Shown here one piece after another: positions 24,385-36,800 of a stretch of DNA of 64,000 bases (position 1 is its first letter; the number at the start of each line of letters is the position of its first letter). A program made the position numbers and the translations under genes. The stretch covers positions 84,329,602 through 84,393,601 of the forward strand of contig OX421963.1 of NCBI GenBank assembly GCA_949128115.1, given 5' to 3'. This stretch comes from Anaspis maculata. Taxonomy: Eukaryota > Arthropoda > Insecta > Coleoptera > Scraptiidae. The notes beneath the pieces were generated by a model. It was not told the DNA's origin. It saw nothing but the letters and a program-made list of their open reading frames with translations, and searched no databases.

Positions 24385-24389
24385 AGTGT

Positions 24390-25470
24390 GAAGTCAACTG
24401 TCGTAACACAAATTATTCGATGCGTGATTCAGTGGTAGGTACACAGTGATGAGTTTCAACCCTTTGGTCCACGGGTGAACTCAAAATCACACGAGTTCAC
24501 GGATGAGGTCTAGAATCAGGAACAAAGTATAATATAGCTGTAAAGGAATTTCCTAACAGTACACTTGCCGATAAAAAGATTAGGAAAAAAGTTAAATAAC
24601 AGACGTCTTCATAATATTCGTTGATTGTTCTTTTGAGATGACGCCGAGATAGACGACAAGTAGTCAGGAATTTCTCACCAATGGCGCTCATTTCTTTAAT
24701 TGCTTTGTACGAGAGCTACTGGGTAAAAAAGGCGCGAAAAAGCTTGCTCGCTAAAGAAGACATCTCTCTTAATTACAGCGCCAAGCCATTATCCAGAACG
24801 TTGCAAGAAATCGTTAATCAACTATTTCCACGTGGAGATGTCTATGGTTAGCTTTACGTGTGGAAAATATTTCCGCCGGTGCAAAAAACGCGTGCGGCAT
24901 TTTATTGCCCATCAATGTTGCACACGGCGGAATTAGCAAACACGAGTGAAAATGATTATAAAATTTGTTTCAGTTCTACTATAATACCTCACCACACCTT
25001 GCTGTGAGTTTAGTGTCCTCGCGGCTTTATTGTAATATAATAATAAACGTAAAGCTCTGTGGCGCGGCCGGAGGAAAGCGCGAGCTGGGTGATGCCGAGC
25101 TGATGTGCTGCTGGCTAGCTGATGCTGTCCGCAACGATGAGAGGCACCAGGCATACACATTTACAGTTTGTTTTTATTGCAAAATGAAATGCATAAAGCA
25201 ACATTAAGTGCAATAAAACACGTAAACACGCATTGTGCTGCTACCGTATAGTACCGGCGTTTTAGCACCTGACACTTGTTTGTTTGCCGGGAACATAAAA
25301 GCCACCTCTGGCTGTGCTTTTTGTAAACACCCGTGTGGTGAGATGGCATTCTCTATCAATTTTTCTGAATTGGTCCAGTAGGTGTGCGTATATGAAGTTA
25401 TTACGCGGGTTGCGCATTGTTGGTCTTCCGTTTGCATGTTAACTTATACAGAACCCACCTATACTGGAAC
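24390..25470. other. Non-coding stretch
   Basis: No domain or terminal repeat recognised. Overlapping frames near 24930-25210 shadow each other. Confidence 0.4.
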
Positions 25471-25473
25471 TAT

Positions 25474-25700
25474 AGTTAGGCCCAGTTCTTAGACACTGTA
25501 AATGAATAAAATGAATTCCTCGAGCGGGTGGTAACTTTTTATTTTATCCATTTTCCCCCCCCAGTTCCCTACAATCTAAATCTGTGGACCAGTGCGAGCG
25601 AGGCTCTGCTCATTACATTTAGATCTCTTTTCAAAGGCTGATGCGTCTTTTACACCTGAACTGGTCCTTTTGTTTTGCTTTTTTCAGGCTGTGGTCTCTT
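25474..25700 (+). repeat. Dispersed repeat shared with 63852-64000
   Basis: ttaggcccagttcttagaca at the start and tcttttcaaaggctgatgcg later match the window's last 150 bases in the same order and orientation, with substitutions and a length difference. A C homopolymer (near 25553) lies between. The element type is unknown. Confidence 0.6.
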
Positions 25701-26435
25701 TTACCCGCTTCGAGAAAACATTGGATGTGACTTTGCTTTTGTGGAGGACTGAACCTATTTTTCACCTTGAATTGCCCTTGAATGTTGGGAGGATATCGCG
25801 AACGCGAGTATCTATAACCGGAAATGTTAGACCCAATTGCATCCTTCCAAAAACTTTGGAACCAATAGTGTACGCGGAGCAATCACCCAAATCAAGTTAC
25901 AAGACTTTCATGTGAAGATCCGAGTTAAGATCTTTTAGACTGCACCCCGAACTTTTTTGTGTGAAATTAACTCATCAATGATATAAAGCTGCTCCCCGAC
26001 CAACCAATTCAAAAATACTCACTTATAAATGACTATCAGACCGCTAAACTAATTATCTGAGCCCTGTAACAATATAATATACAATTTTCCTGAATCGTCG
26101 CGTCGTCCAATGTCCAGGTGACGACCAGCCTCTGATAGATTTTCCATTTCACGACCAGGCTATCAACTTCAGGCGAATGCTGTAGCAAAATTATCAGTTT
26201 TGCTAGAACAAACCTAATGTTCCTCTAGGTGGAATTACCGCAGGCATGACGCAAATCACCCAAAGAACCCAAGGTCTGGAATACCTTTTCTGTGAGAAAT
26301 ACCCAACAGAAGATGAGATGAGGCCTAACTGTGGCTCAATGGCAGAGCAGAAAAAAGAGCACAATCTGATACCTGAGCATGTCGACCAATTCAGTAAAAC
26401 GCACAAGAGCTTCGTCCAAGTCCTAACCCTAATAG
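25701..26435. other. Non-coding stretch
   Basis: Frames of 80-107 codons lie on both strands, none with a recognisable domain. Confidence 0.35.
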
Positions 26436-27394
26436 GGTAGAACACTCATTAGTTGGCGCTCCACCAATGATTGGCACCACCGTATAAAAGTCATCATTTT
26501 ACTCAGCGCCCTCCGGCAATTCTGCCATACTTATCTGTGGTGATGCGCAAGTCTGACTTGTGAATTGTGTCAGCTCAATCCTAAGTCGAAGGTGTCAGAT
26601 GCTCAAAGAAGGTGAAAAGTTGACTATTTCCTAAGAAGGAGGACTATGAAATATTTATATAATTAGTTAGTGAGGCTATTAACTTGTTGAAACATAGCTA
26701 TTTAATACATTGAGTATACATGATTCTATCAAATTCTGGCTCTAGTATGCATCTGACATGTTGTTCACGATAAATAATAGCAATGCCAACCAATGGTCAA
26801 GTGAATGTACCGAAACCCAATTATTGGCAGTGGTGCCAATCATTGGCATCCTTCAAATATTAGGGAGCCACCTTGAAGGTGTTTTTGAATAATTTTTTAT
26901 TCCATTAGATAGGCATCTACCTGCAAATGCCGAAAAGAAAAAGTCAATACGCAAAGGATTAAATGACAAAACACTCTAGAAAGCGCTAGAAGTAAAGAGA
27001 GGAGGTGCAAAAAAAAATTACGAAGGTAGATGCCTTTATGAAAGGGCGGAGGCCTTAAGGACGGCATTTTCTAGCATAAAAAATGGCTGGAACAGACTGC
27101 GGATAAGCTGCAGAACGAAAGAGAAACAGATAGATTCTTGTGGCGTGAGTTCCTGCCAAATCTGAGCAGCTAAGAATGTGGGGAAAAAAATGAGTTATCT
27201 AAATTTGGGCTGGCAAGAGGATGGAAGACTTTTTTGGAAAAAATATGAAAACTTTGAAAAAAATTCCTTGAGTTTTTCGAATTTTGAAATTTTCAAATAC
27301 ACATTAATTTTCATTCTAGATTTTGGATTACTCTACTTTTTTTCAAGTCTCTCACTCCTCTAAATCTCATGAAACTCACGTTTAAAGAAAAAAC

Positions 27395-27862
27395 ACTAGG
27401 AAATGCCGTCCTTAAGGCTGTATTCCCAGTAGATTAAAACTGTTTGAAGGATTTCTCCCTCAAAAATGGAGATATAAACTCAATTTTTTGTATACGGTGT
27501 ACTGAGTGTATTACAAAATTGAGTACAGAGCGTTTTTTCAATTATTATGTAAAGAAAAATATTTTTTCTTGTTTACAACTTGAAAAAAACGGCTCTGAAC
27601 TATATTTCCTACGTCTCTCAAAATTATGAAAGAGTTGATATTTTTTTTGTTTGTCAAAAAATGTCCCAGTAATCCTTTAAAAACGTTTCTAGTGTTTAAG
27701 GGCTATTGGGCTCCTAAAAAAATGTATAGGGTAATCCAAACGGAAGCAAGGAGGACAAACATTTAATGGAATCCCATCAAAATGTCTTTATCTATTTATC
27801 TTTATTTTTGAGGGAGAAATATTGATACCCTGCGTATACCGCCTTAAGCTAGAGCGTTACTG
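27395..27862. repeat. Nested inverted repeats inside the 26.4-28.9 kb element
   Basis: tttctccctcaaaaatggaga near 27452 pairs with the reverse complement near 27800. A separate mirrored pair, ccttaaggacggcattt near 27052 and its reverse complement near 27401, encloses about 350 bp. These look like secondary insertions or fold-back blocks. Confidence 0.5.
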
Positions 27863-27902
27863 TGTAAAAAATTTAAAAAATAATCCCAGAACATCAGATC
27901 AA

Positions 27903-27970
27903 CCAAGCAGCAACCATGAAAAACCAGCAGACACATGTTTCGACCTGTTCGAGTCTCATCACTGCTGAAG
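27903..27970 (+). repeat. Recurrent CACRTGTTTCG motif block, copy 1
   Basis: The segment cagcagacacatgtttcgac and the following ctcatcactgctgaagc parallel 30584-30636 (cagacacgtgtttcgcccc, then ctcatcagtgcgcagg). Both have the same order and spacing, suggesting a conserved core of a repeat family. Confidence 0.5.
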
Positions 27971-28930
27971 CATTTCGAAGCTGAAGCTCGATGGTCCGAA
28001 TCCTATAAATGAACTTCATTGTTCCTATCCTCTGCATAAATCTGTATATTGTATAGAAATGATTCCATAATAAAATAACAAGAAAATAACAGAAAAGACG
28101 AGTCCAGAAATACTATACTGACTGAAAAATCTAGAAGGTCTGCTGTGTGTTGCGTGTTACCTATATCTAAGTCTAATCGACAAAATACCATTTCATTTCG
28201 CTTTATATTCTGACAGATTACAACAGAATATTTTATCTGAAGAATAATAAGAAAGCTTGTTGATTTGGGGAAAAATGACATTTATTTGATGAAAAAAGAA
28301 GATAACGAACCCGGACAAAGACAGTCCAAAAGAGGATATGCCTAGAAAAAGGGGACGTCCAGTAACCCTAACTGCAATTGTTTGAGAGCAAAAGACCTCT
28401 ACAAGGATTACTTGGTTTGTGATAACTGTACAATTGATTGAGGGTTATTGAACTGTATAAATAGTTATAAATTCTGTAATGTTATTTTTCATATGTTTTG
28501 ATTCCATTTCTTTTTCTTCAAATAGCAGCAATATTATTCCATCTTTTGTACTTAGATACCTTGATGAATATTTGTTTTCAGGTACTTATCACACTTATGA
28601 GGTCATCGACAACGTGCCAATCATCGGGGTGCCAACAATAGGGCACCTGGTGCCAATAATTGGAAAGCTCGTGATTTTATATTTTTTTTATGAAAAATAA
28701 CTACTTTGTCTACAGTCAACAGACTTTGTGATCATAATCTCTGGATATTTGGTCAAATATAAAATGAAGTTTCAAGTTGGTTTGTGACAGTGGAAATTAA
28801 TTTTTGAAAAACGTTTGCTCTGAATCAGCTTGAAGTGCCAATCATTGGGTATTTCACTCTACACTAGGTCCAGAAATTCCGCTTTCTGAGACTACAGGCG
28901 TCGACAAAGAGCAACTTTCGCCGAGGCTAA

Positions 28931-29196
28931 CGCTCATCAATTCCAGGCATTGTATCTCCGAAGCTTAGCTCAGCTGGAGAAGGTCAGGACTCATCCGTAA
29001 AGGGGGCCAAGACGCATCCCAGTGGAGACCAGGACTCACTTATAAAGGGGACCAAGAAGCATCCTATTGGGAACAAGGACTCAATCAGGAATGGAATCAA
29101 GACGCACCCCAGTGGAGGACAGGACTCACCCGTAAAGGAGGCCAAAACGCACCAATAAGAAAGGCAGGACTCAACTGCGAAGGAAATCAGGTCTAA
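28931..29196 (+). repeat. 45-bp minisatellite, open in two frames
   Basis: aggactca starts at 28986, 29031, 29076, 29121 and near 29166, an exact 45-bp period. The unit also contains ccaagacgcatcccagtgga with variation. Because 45 is a multiple of three, two plus frames stay open: one from 28931 to 29158, reading repeats like DSSVKGAKTHPSGDQ, and another from 28969 to 29196. Neither has an ATG near its start. It could be a non-coding minisatellite or part of a repetitive-protein exon; I favour the former. Confidence 0.65.
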
Positions 29197-29199
29197 TCC

Positions 29200-30120
29200 T
29201 AGGAGCTCATCGGCGATGGATCACGAGTGCTCAAGCGCAGCTCTTCTTTGTGTACAATTTTATGGCGGTGCCAGTTAATGACGGAGCCGTTTGCTATCGT
29301 TCGATGCAATCAACCAAGCACCATGTGTATGACACCTAATTTTAATAACAATTGATCACAACATTTGATTGTGTTTGGTTCACCTTTGTATGTGAAATTA
29401 TGCGTAGTTACTGATGACAAGGTGCATTCCTCTCTGTGACAAATTTATGAAGCTGTCAACATCCAAACGATGAGTCTTCTCACAGTGCATATTATACCTA
29501 AGTACTTATCTATTGTAATTGATAATGCTTGTTAGATAAATTTAGCAAAAATTGAAGTGGACCACCCCAAAATTCTGCCTTGGTTGAAATGAAGATATCT
29601 GAAGTAAAAATTGCCCGATTCCGTCCATTTTTGTGATGCTCGACACAGCAGTTTTTTGACTACAATACACTATCTTGGATCGCTTGATTGTTGACATCAT
29701 ACAATATATAGGGTGGCAATGAGAGGAGTGCAAAATTGATCTGATTTCAGCAAGGTGCCATTTCAAGGAAACAAGTCTCTGGATCTTTTTCGTCATATTT
29801 TCGAAAAGCGGTCATCAATATCTCGTCAACATTTTTGGACTTTTGATTGCATTCTGTTTTTCCAAAAAGTTACTAATTTTTTGCGATTTTTGGATTTTTT
29901 GGTATAGACTCTGCCCCCTGCCAGAGCTGTTGCTTATCCTTGGAATTTGACAGGATCGTACACATAATAGCTGTATCAAATGTACCATGAAACAATTTGA
30001 TCCCACCGTCCCTCAGAAGTGGTGAGGACCTGGACTTCTTGCGGGACCATGGCAAATCAAGCTGTGACATTGCATCACATAATATATTATTCTTTTACTT
30101 TCTTGTATTTTTCTAATTTT
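29200..30120. other. Non-coding stretch
   Basis: No gene or terminal repeat recognised. Short antisense frames only. Confidence 0.4.
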
Positions 30121-30520
30121 GATCTTGAAAGGATGACCCAATTACAGGAAGGCGTGGAGGCGTGATCGACGTGATAAAATTCTTGTTCTTTCGCCGACGT
30201 TTTGTCTTTTATTTAGACATTATCTAGGCTGTAAACAATAAAACATAAATAGAACATATAATGAGGAACTGGAAATGTATGGAATTACCGTAAAAACTTG
30301 TGAATGTAGAAAGATTTTTTGACATATAATAAAATGTGACAAATTCAAAAATTCAACAATAAAACCACACAGAAACAATTTTACAGAAAAGTGGTGTAGA
30401 GGTGTGTAAAGGTGTGAATGTGTATAAAGGTATGAAGATGTAAAAGTGTATGAAAAACTATGGAAACAATAGATCACGTCTTCACGCCTTCCTGTAATTG
30501 GGTCATCCTTTTAAGATCGA
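30121..30520. repeat. Inverted-repeat element, ~50-bp arms
   Basis: ggatgacccaattacaggaa with ggcgtg at 30131-30156 is mirrored at about 30484-30510. Arms run about 30121-30172 and 30472-30520, with a 300-bp AT-rich loop. attgcatcacat occurs at 30069-30080 and again at 30522-30533, just outside the right arm. MITE-like, no coding. Confidence 0.6.
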
Positions 30521-30535
30521 TATTGCATCACATGT

Positions 30536-31025
30536 TATGAAACAATGCTCTCCGACTACCACAACATCAGACGGTCGAACCAAAACTGCACAGACACGTG
30601 TTTCGCCCCTACTGGGGGCTCATCAGTGCGCAGGCGTTTAGCTCAACCATCCGATGCTGTGGCAGTCAGAGAACTCATGGTAATATACACCCAAGAGGAC
30701 TCCAAATATGTGAGTCCTCCAAGCGGCGCCATCTATCGAAGCATTCCGCAGATGCTATATTTCAAGGCATCAGGCGTGCGATGGAATTAACAGAATTCCA
30801 CGTAAAGCAACGCCGTCGCCAAGAGCATCGATGGTAGGTGTACACATGTATACTCAAGCCGAGTAAAGCAATGTTAAAAGACAACAAACACGCAAATAAA
30901 TAAATATTGCGCCTCTTAGGGCCATCGCCATATAGCGTGCACCTTGCATTTTTATGAAACATTTTGTATTTTTCATGCTCTCCGACTAATCGTAGAGCAT
31001 CGTAGTCGGAGAGCATTGTTTCATA
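30536..31025. mobile_element. 490-bp element with perfect 24-bp inverted ends
   Basis: The first 24 bases (tatgaaacaatgctctccga plus ctac) are exactly reverse-complemented at 31002-31025. The right side also forms a larger hairpin (30929-31050), pairing atatagcgtgcacctt-type sequence with its mirror. The interior contains the CACRTGTTTCG motif block at 30584-30636. No transposase; likely a MITE or the edge of a larger family. Confidence 0.6.
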
Positions 31026-31050
31026 AAAATGCGAGGTGCCCGCTATATGG

Positions 31051-32019
31051 CTCAAGTATTCCGATCGTACCCACTTTCTTTGATCTTCCGCCTCCATTTT
31101 TGCCACGACTGACGTGCGGTTGGCTTAATGTCTCTCCATTTGATTGAATCAATGGTTTGACAGTAGTTATCATGGAGGGTCATAGACACACCCTAGACAA
31201 GATATTGTTCTGGAAATGACCTCAAAATAAATACACACGTCAAAATCCTTTTTTTTTTCTTGCAAGATTACCACATTTTTGTTTTCATGTTAGCGGGGGA
31301 CCAGGAAAGTAAAATTCTGAACAGGCCCATTCAGCATCTTCATTTATTATGCGGAGTGTGTTCGATTTGCTCCACATAATGACCGACCAGTCAGTATTAT
31401 AGTGCCCACAGAATAGAACCCTCAAACGCCCAACTCGGTGCTTCCGGCTCGATCTCTTTATTTCAACCCGTTGTTCCCACATTTTGTGACATTTGCTACA
31501 AACTTGCCTTTTGTCGGAGGCGGTTTTCGAACAAATCGGCCCCTGTCATTACCTGATTTACGGCCTTGCGAGGCGGTAGCTTTATATCCTCCGGGGACAT
31601 GACATCCTCTGGATGGGCTCTTTCCGTGCGATTCTTGCGCGTGAAGAAAACAAGAGCTCTGGCTCTCACCGCAAATCACCACAGATAAATGTTGCGCGGT
31701 CATAAATCGTGCTCAGTTCCAGAGGCGTCCCTCTCGTTTGGTTTTGGTGTTCCTCATTTTCGATGTCAATCAAGCACAAGCAGACTTCTAGGTCAGGATG
31801 TCCATACTGTTTATCAGTTATATCTACTCCATTTTATTTTATTCTCATAAGTAGCGACAAATACCCATAAGTATTTTCTTCTAGTCATCAAAAAAATATT
31901 GAAAAACGTTTACAGATAAGCCGTGCAACACCGTTAAATGCAAGAAAACGTAAACCCAATAAACAGGAAACATATGATTCTGTCAAAAACTCCAACCGCA
32001 TCATGTCGCTATCATTCTT
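31051..32019. other. Non-coding stretch
   Basis: No gene recognised. Two minus-strand frames (31285-31482 and 31458-31703) are open but lack any recognisable domain. Confidence 0.35.
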
Positions 32020-32405
32020 TACTGTTGAAAAATTCAAGTCCGTTTGATGTAGTTTCCCATTTTTTTTACACCAGCCCATTCCAATTATGAAGTGGAAATT
32101 GCGATAGTCTCATTTTTGGGAGGAACGCCGGAAAAAAAATTGAGCAATTTTCCACGAAACCCTCGGAATATTTGAATATTTCCAGAGAACATTTCAACAT
32201 ACCCATCTTCTCCTGATAAGTTTATCAGTAATATCGATGGAAAATATTGCGGAAACCGCTGTTGAGCTGAGCAAGAAAAATTGCTCATTTTTCTGCCTGG
32301 CATCTCTCAAAAATAAGACCATTGAAATTTCGACTTCATGATAGGAGTGAGCTGATGTTAAAATGTGAGAAACGACATCAAACGCGGCTATTTTTTCTGG
32401 TCTTT
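32020..32405. repeat. Imperfect palindrome (fold-back)
   Basis: Arms about 32020-32200 and 32230-32405 are imperfect inverted copies. Matched blocks include cgtttgatgtagtttcccat with its mirror, and attatgaagtggaaattgcg with its mirror. The centre is near 32213. No coding. Confidence 0.55.
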
Positions 32406-32729
32406 TGAGTGAAGGAAAATGAAAACAAATTTTTTGCACCAGCCAAATACGTAATAGTAGCTTGCGATACGAGTTGGCTGTGACATTAATTATTTTCCCT
32501 TCCAATTTAATCACACAGGGTTGGAGGAGGTCTCATACGGGTTCAATGGGGTCCATGTCAGGCGATATGGCCGGCCATAACATTCGTCTTCAGGTGCTGT
32601 ACTCTAAAAATAACTTGTTTTATTGTTTTATTCACCATGAGTTAGCAATCGATACATTCCCAGCTTTTAAAAAGTTGAAAAGTGAATGATTTCTTACAGG
32701 TTGGGAAATAATGTCACTTTCGGACCACG

Positions 32730-33569
32730 CAGGGCTGGGCGGTATTTCGAATACAAGTGTTTGGAATACGTATTTGAAATACATTTAAGTATTTTGTATT
32801 TAAATACATTTGATTGAGAAGTATTTGTATTTTGTATTTTGGAATAGTTCAGGCAGCTAGTATTTATTTTGTATTTTGAATACATTTTTCGGAAAAGTAT
32901 TTTGATTTTCAAAATACAAAATACAAAATACATTTGTTTCCCATGCTCTTTAGTCTGTTCGGGCCAAAATTGTTCTGGTAATTACTATATTCACCCCATT
33001 GACATTTTTTGCTTTTGCACGCTATCTGGGATCGATAATGAGCTCGATTGCATCTTTTACGTTTTACGTTTTGCTGGTAAGTGCATCCTACTGGCAGCCA
33101 CGAGAGATTCCATGTCGGATGTCGGACAATATTTTCGAAAAATATTGTCGTTATCCCTAAAGGAAATCAACATTTGTTATTTTGAAGAAGTGATGGAAGA
33201 AGTAAGGAGCAGGTATGAATATGAAGTCTACCTCACTTTATGTTCATTTCATTTGTCTTTTCATAGTTCATAACAATTTACTTGATGTTGCGACTGAATC
33301 AATGAAGTGTTCTCATTGAAATACTTGCATTTTACGGTTTTTCCAATTAAATGGTAGAAGTACGCAATAAAAATGTATATGGTATTTTGTATTTGGAATA
33401 CTCTAGGTTGTATTTTGTATTTTGGAATTTCTTAGTTTTCCAAAATACGAATTTTGTATTTTGTATTTCAAAGACATTTCAAGAAGTAGTTTGTATTTTG
33501 TATTTCGACCATCTTGGATCGTGTATTTTGTATTTAAATACATTTTTCGAAGTATTTTGCCCTGCCCTG
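32730..33569. mobile_element. 840-bp hAT-type MITE
   Basis: It starts cagggctgggcggtatttcg and ends in the near-mirror gccctgccctg. ggaccacg at 32722-32729 is repeated exactly at 33570-33577, the 8-bp duplication expected of hAT elements. Both subterminal regions are rich in gtattttgtattt-like repeats. The middle has a 134-codon frame (32869-33273) that overlaps the AT-rich repeats and shows no hAT transposase signature, so the element is non-autonomous. The target itself lies in a small palindrome on cactttcgg / ccgaaagtg. Confidence 0.85.
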
Positions 33570-33889
33570 GGACCACGGGCCGAAAGTGACGTATGAAGGG
33601 AGGTGATCTGATCTCAACAGCTATCGCGGAGCGCGGAGTGTTGATAGATGCGTTGTTTGAAAAGGTTGCCCTTGCCTACTTGATAAAAACGTTTGACGCG
33701 AAAAACTTAGAATGAAGCCAGTTATTCTCATTTAAACTGGATTATTGTGAATAAAGTCTTATACATACCACGGAGTAAAGCGTCAATACAGCCCACGGGA
33801 TTATATCTAACCTCGGCATGCCTCGGTGATATATTGAGTCCCTTGGCTGATTTGAGACTCTCTCCACCTCGGTGTGTAATATACTATTG

Positions 33890-36800
33890 TATAGGCTGCA
33901 GCTCAGACCGTTAAAGTAGCTCAGAATCCGAAAAACCGGAAAGTTCATTCCAACTTTTTCTGACCAACTTTTTCCGAAAGTACATCATGTGAGAACATTC
34001 TAGCCAAAAGTTCTCCAAAATTAGCTTGACGGAACATCCTAAAAAGGCCTCCTGAAGACGACCAGAAACCAAATTTATCGTGCGCCGGGACCTTTTTTCC
34101 TGTTTTCCGTGTAAACTATGATAGGTAGGAAGAAGTTTTCAGGCACGAAGTTGTAGAGAATAAAATTATCTACTAAAATGTCGTAGTAGTATAGGTCTTC
34201 CTTCTTCAGTTCAGCCGTCAGAGTGTCTCAAAGCTATACGACATGAATTGCTATTCCGCTGCCGTGCGGGTTTTGACATAGAGTTACACCACATGAAACT
34301 GACACGGTGCCCGTTATAATTATGATATGCTTCTTTGCTGTGGTCATAGATAAGGTCAAAACAAAGTTTCATAGAAAAATGGCCACTTGAAGAGTCGTGC
34401 AGGAACGCGAGGTGGCGGTCTCAAATATGGACACCTTATTTGATCTCTTGGAATCGTTTGTATATCGGCTTGTGGTGAATCGATCAAAATAATTCTTTCT
34501 TCACTCGAAAGCAGTCTTCGAGCTGACATTTTGTTACCTTTTTTTTTTCGTCGAATTGAACAGCGCTCCAATTGAAATGGGCCACCCAAAAATTTCAGTC
34601 GCATTCAAAGTGGCATAGCTCTTGAATAAGTGAACTAAATATTTAGAATATTTTTTTGTTCTCTGATTTGCTCAAGTATTATAATCCAGGCCCTAGCAGT
34701 ACTTCTGTAGGAAAAACGATGTAATCAAAATTTTTTTTTTGGGATCGTTAGAGGATCATCTCAGGACAAATAATCACTCGGGTGCTTTCGCGATTTCTGG
34801 TACATTTTCCAGCAATATCGCATCAAAGTTGGCGGCGGGTCAATTCTTCAGTTCGCTGATATTTCTTGGAGTTTTTGCGATTTTTTTCAAATAAAAGTAC
34901 TAATCTACCCAAAAAACAATTCCAGATCGAATGGTGCTGTCAGATTTTGAGTACTTACGTTATACCGTAAGTATAACGTAAGTAACGAGTTTTATAATTT
35001 TTTTCCAACTTTTTACTTTCTTGGCCGATTTTCACAAACTTTATGTCAAAAGGTCGCTGACTAAATCGTCTACTGAAATCAATTGTCAATATAGCCAAAT
35101 TATCAAAAATCAAGATGGCGGCGGCGAACCCAAATAAAAATGTGTCGTATTTCGAGATTTTTTTTTGATTTCTCAACTTCGTAAAGAACGACACTGATGG
35201 TGGATTCTTGAAGATTCAGCTTTCTTCTGCAATTTGGGACTAGATTTACTTGATTCGCACATTCCACTGTGAAAATATAGTGAATTGAAGGAGGCTCCAC
35301 TTGTAATTTTTTTCAAATTCACAATAAATCAGCAGTTTAAAAACTTCCGGCGAATCCTTATTTCTGAAGCTATTCTTACACACTTGGTAGTGATCGTAAG
35401 CTGTATGCATAGGCTACAAATACCGTGTTGGTGCATGGCCAAAGTTTCAAAATTTTAGATGATAGATGACGTAAATGGTGGAGGTGCGCATGTCAAATAT
35501 CGAATATTCTACTTTTTGTTCTCACATGTTCTGAACGAAATTTCTATAAATGGTTGGCTTGATGGTAAGCTGGATGAACACACAACGAGAGTCAAATGTT
35601 GAAAGAGTCGAAATGTGAAATTTTCAAATAGACGACTTTACTTCTTTGGAGAAAATAAAACGGTTCTATCCGTTGGTCCAGGAATTTTAGCTGTTAAAAT
35701 CGCAAATAGCGAACAAAAATGTAAGCCAGCCGGATTTTTGGATATGAGCTCAGTTACGCATGTAGTTTAGCATAGTCAAAGTTCTCAAGAATCCGGTGTG
35801 AGCTTCGGCCGTTGTGGCCTCGAGAAGAACTTGAGTATCAGTTTTTCGCGTATATCCCGTGAACAATGACACTTGGAAAAAACGTGCTCGGGAAGAAATT
35901 GTTGAAAATTTTATTGTCTATAAGAAAGGTCCTCACACGTTTCATCGTCAGTCCACTCTTTCTTCGTCAAAACACAAGAAAATTAAAATAATCCAGATGC
36001 TCGATGCTGAAGACTGTATGGACCTTGAGTTTTATGATGGCGAAGTGCCACCTCGTAGAGGTGTTGGTTGCTCCACTATTTCTTGATTAAAACTTGAAGC
36101 CATCAATACGAACTATGCCGGCGGCATATACAGGGTGAAATAAAAATAAAAAGTTGAACATTTGTTCCTCAAGAACCAGAATAGGTGAAGACATGTAAAT
36201 CGCCAAAAATAATTCTGATTTCATGGTCATGAAGTCATTGTAAACTTGAATCAGATATCTTGAGCCGTTCTTGAAATATTTGCAAAAGACTGAAGTTGTT
36301 ACCGAAAAAAATAATTTTTTCGTCTACTCGTCAGAAAAAAAGATGACTGCGTTTTTTTTTGAAGTAGTTGGCCTAGAAAGTGTTTTTCACTATTATTTCA
36401 TTTTAAATGTAATTTATCATTGTTTCGATTCAAAACACCAAGTCTCGATTCAATATCTGAAGAGCTACTGATAGACGGAAAACTAGTTTTTTTTCGTAAC
36501 GACTTCAGTCTTCTGAAGATATGTCAGAAACGGCTCAACATATTTGATCCAAGTTTACGACGACTTCATGACCATGAAATTAGAAATATTTTTGGCGGTT
36601 TATATGTCTTCACCTATTTTGGTTCTTGAGGTACATTTCGTCAACTTTTTATTTTTATTTCACCCTGTATATGCCGCCGGCATAGTTGGCATTGATGGCA
36701 AATATTTACAGTCAAAACAGAATAGATCGAACAACACCTCTACCAAGTGGCACCCCGCCATCATAAAACTCAAGGTCTATACAGTCTTCAGCATCGAGCA

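Larger units (their letters stand above)
26436..28866. mobile_element. Candidate 2.4 kb DNA element with clustered CCAATNATTGG sites
   Basis: Weakly matching inverted ends (gtagaacac near 26437 and its counterpart near 28855) enclose clusters of an 11-bp palindromic core, CCAATNATTGG, usually within a larger gtgccaatNattggcac. Copies lie at 26464, 26817 and 26836 on the left and at 28617 (one change), 28652 and 28838 on the right, with partial copies at 26784 and 28632. Sites at both ends and none found in the middle fit subterminal transposase-binding repeats. The interior shows no transposase. The superfamily is unknown, and the ends need confirmation from other copies. Confidence 0.5.

Noticed and set aside
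32869..33273. hAT transposase remnant in the 840-bp MITE
   Set aside because: The 134-codon frame shows no hAT catalytic or dimerisation signature and overlaps AT-rich repeats.
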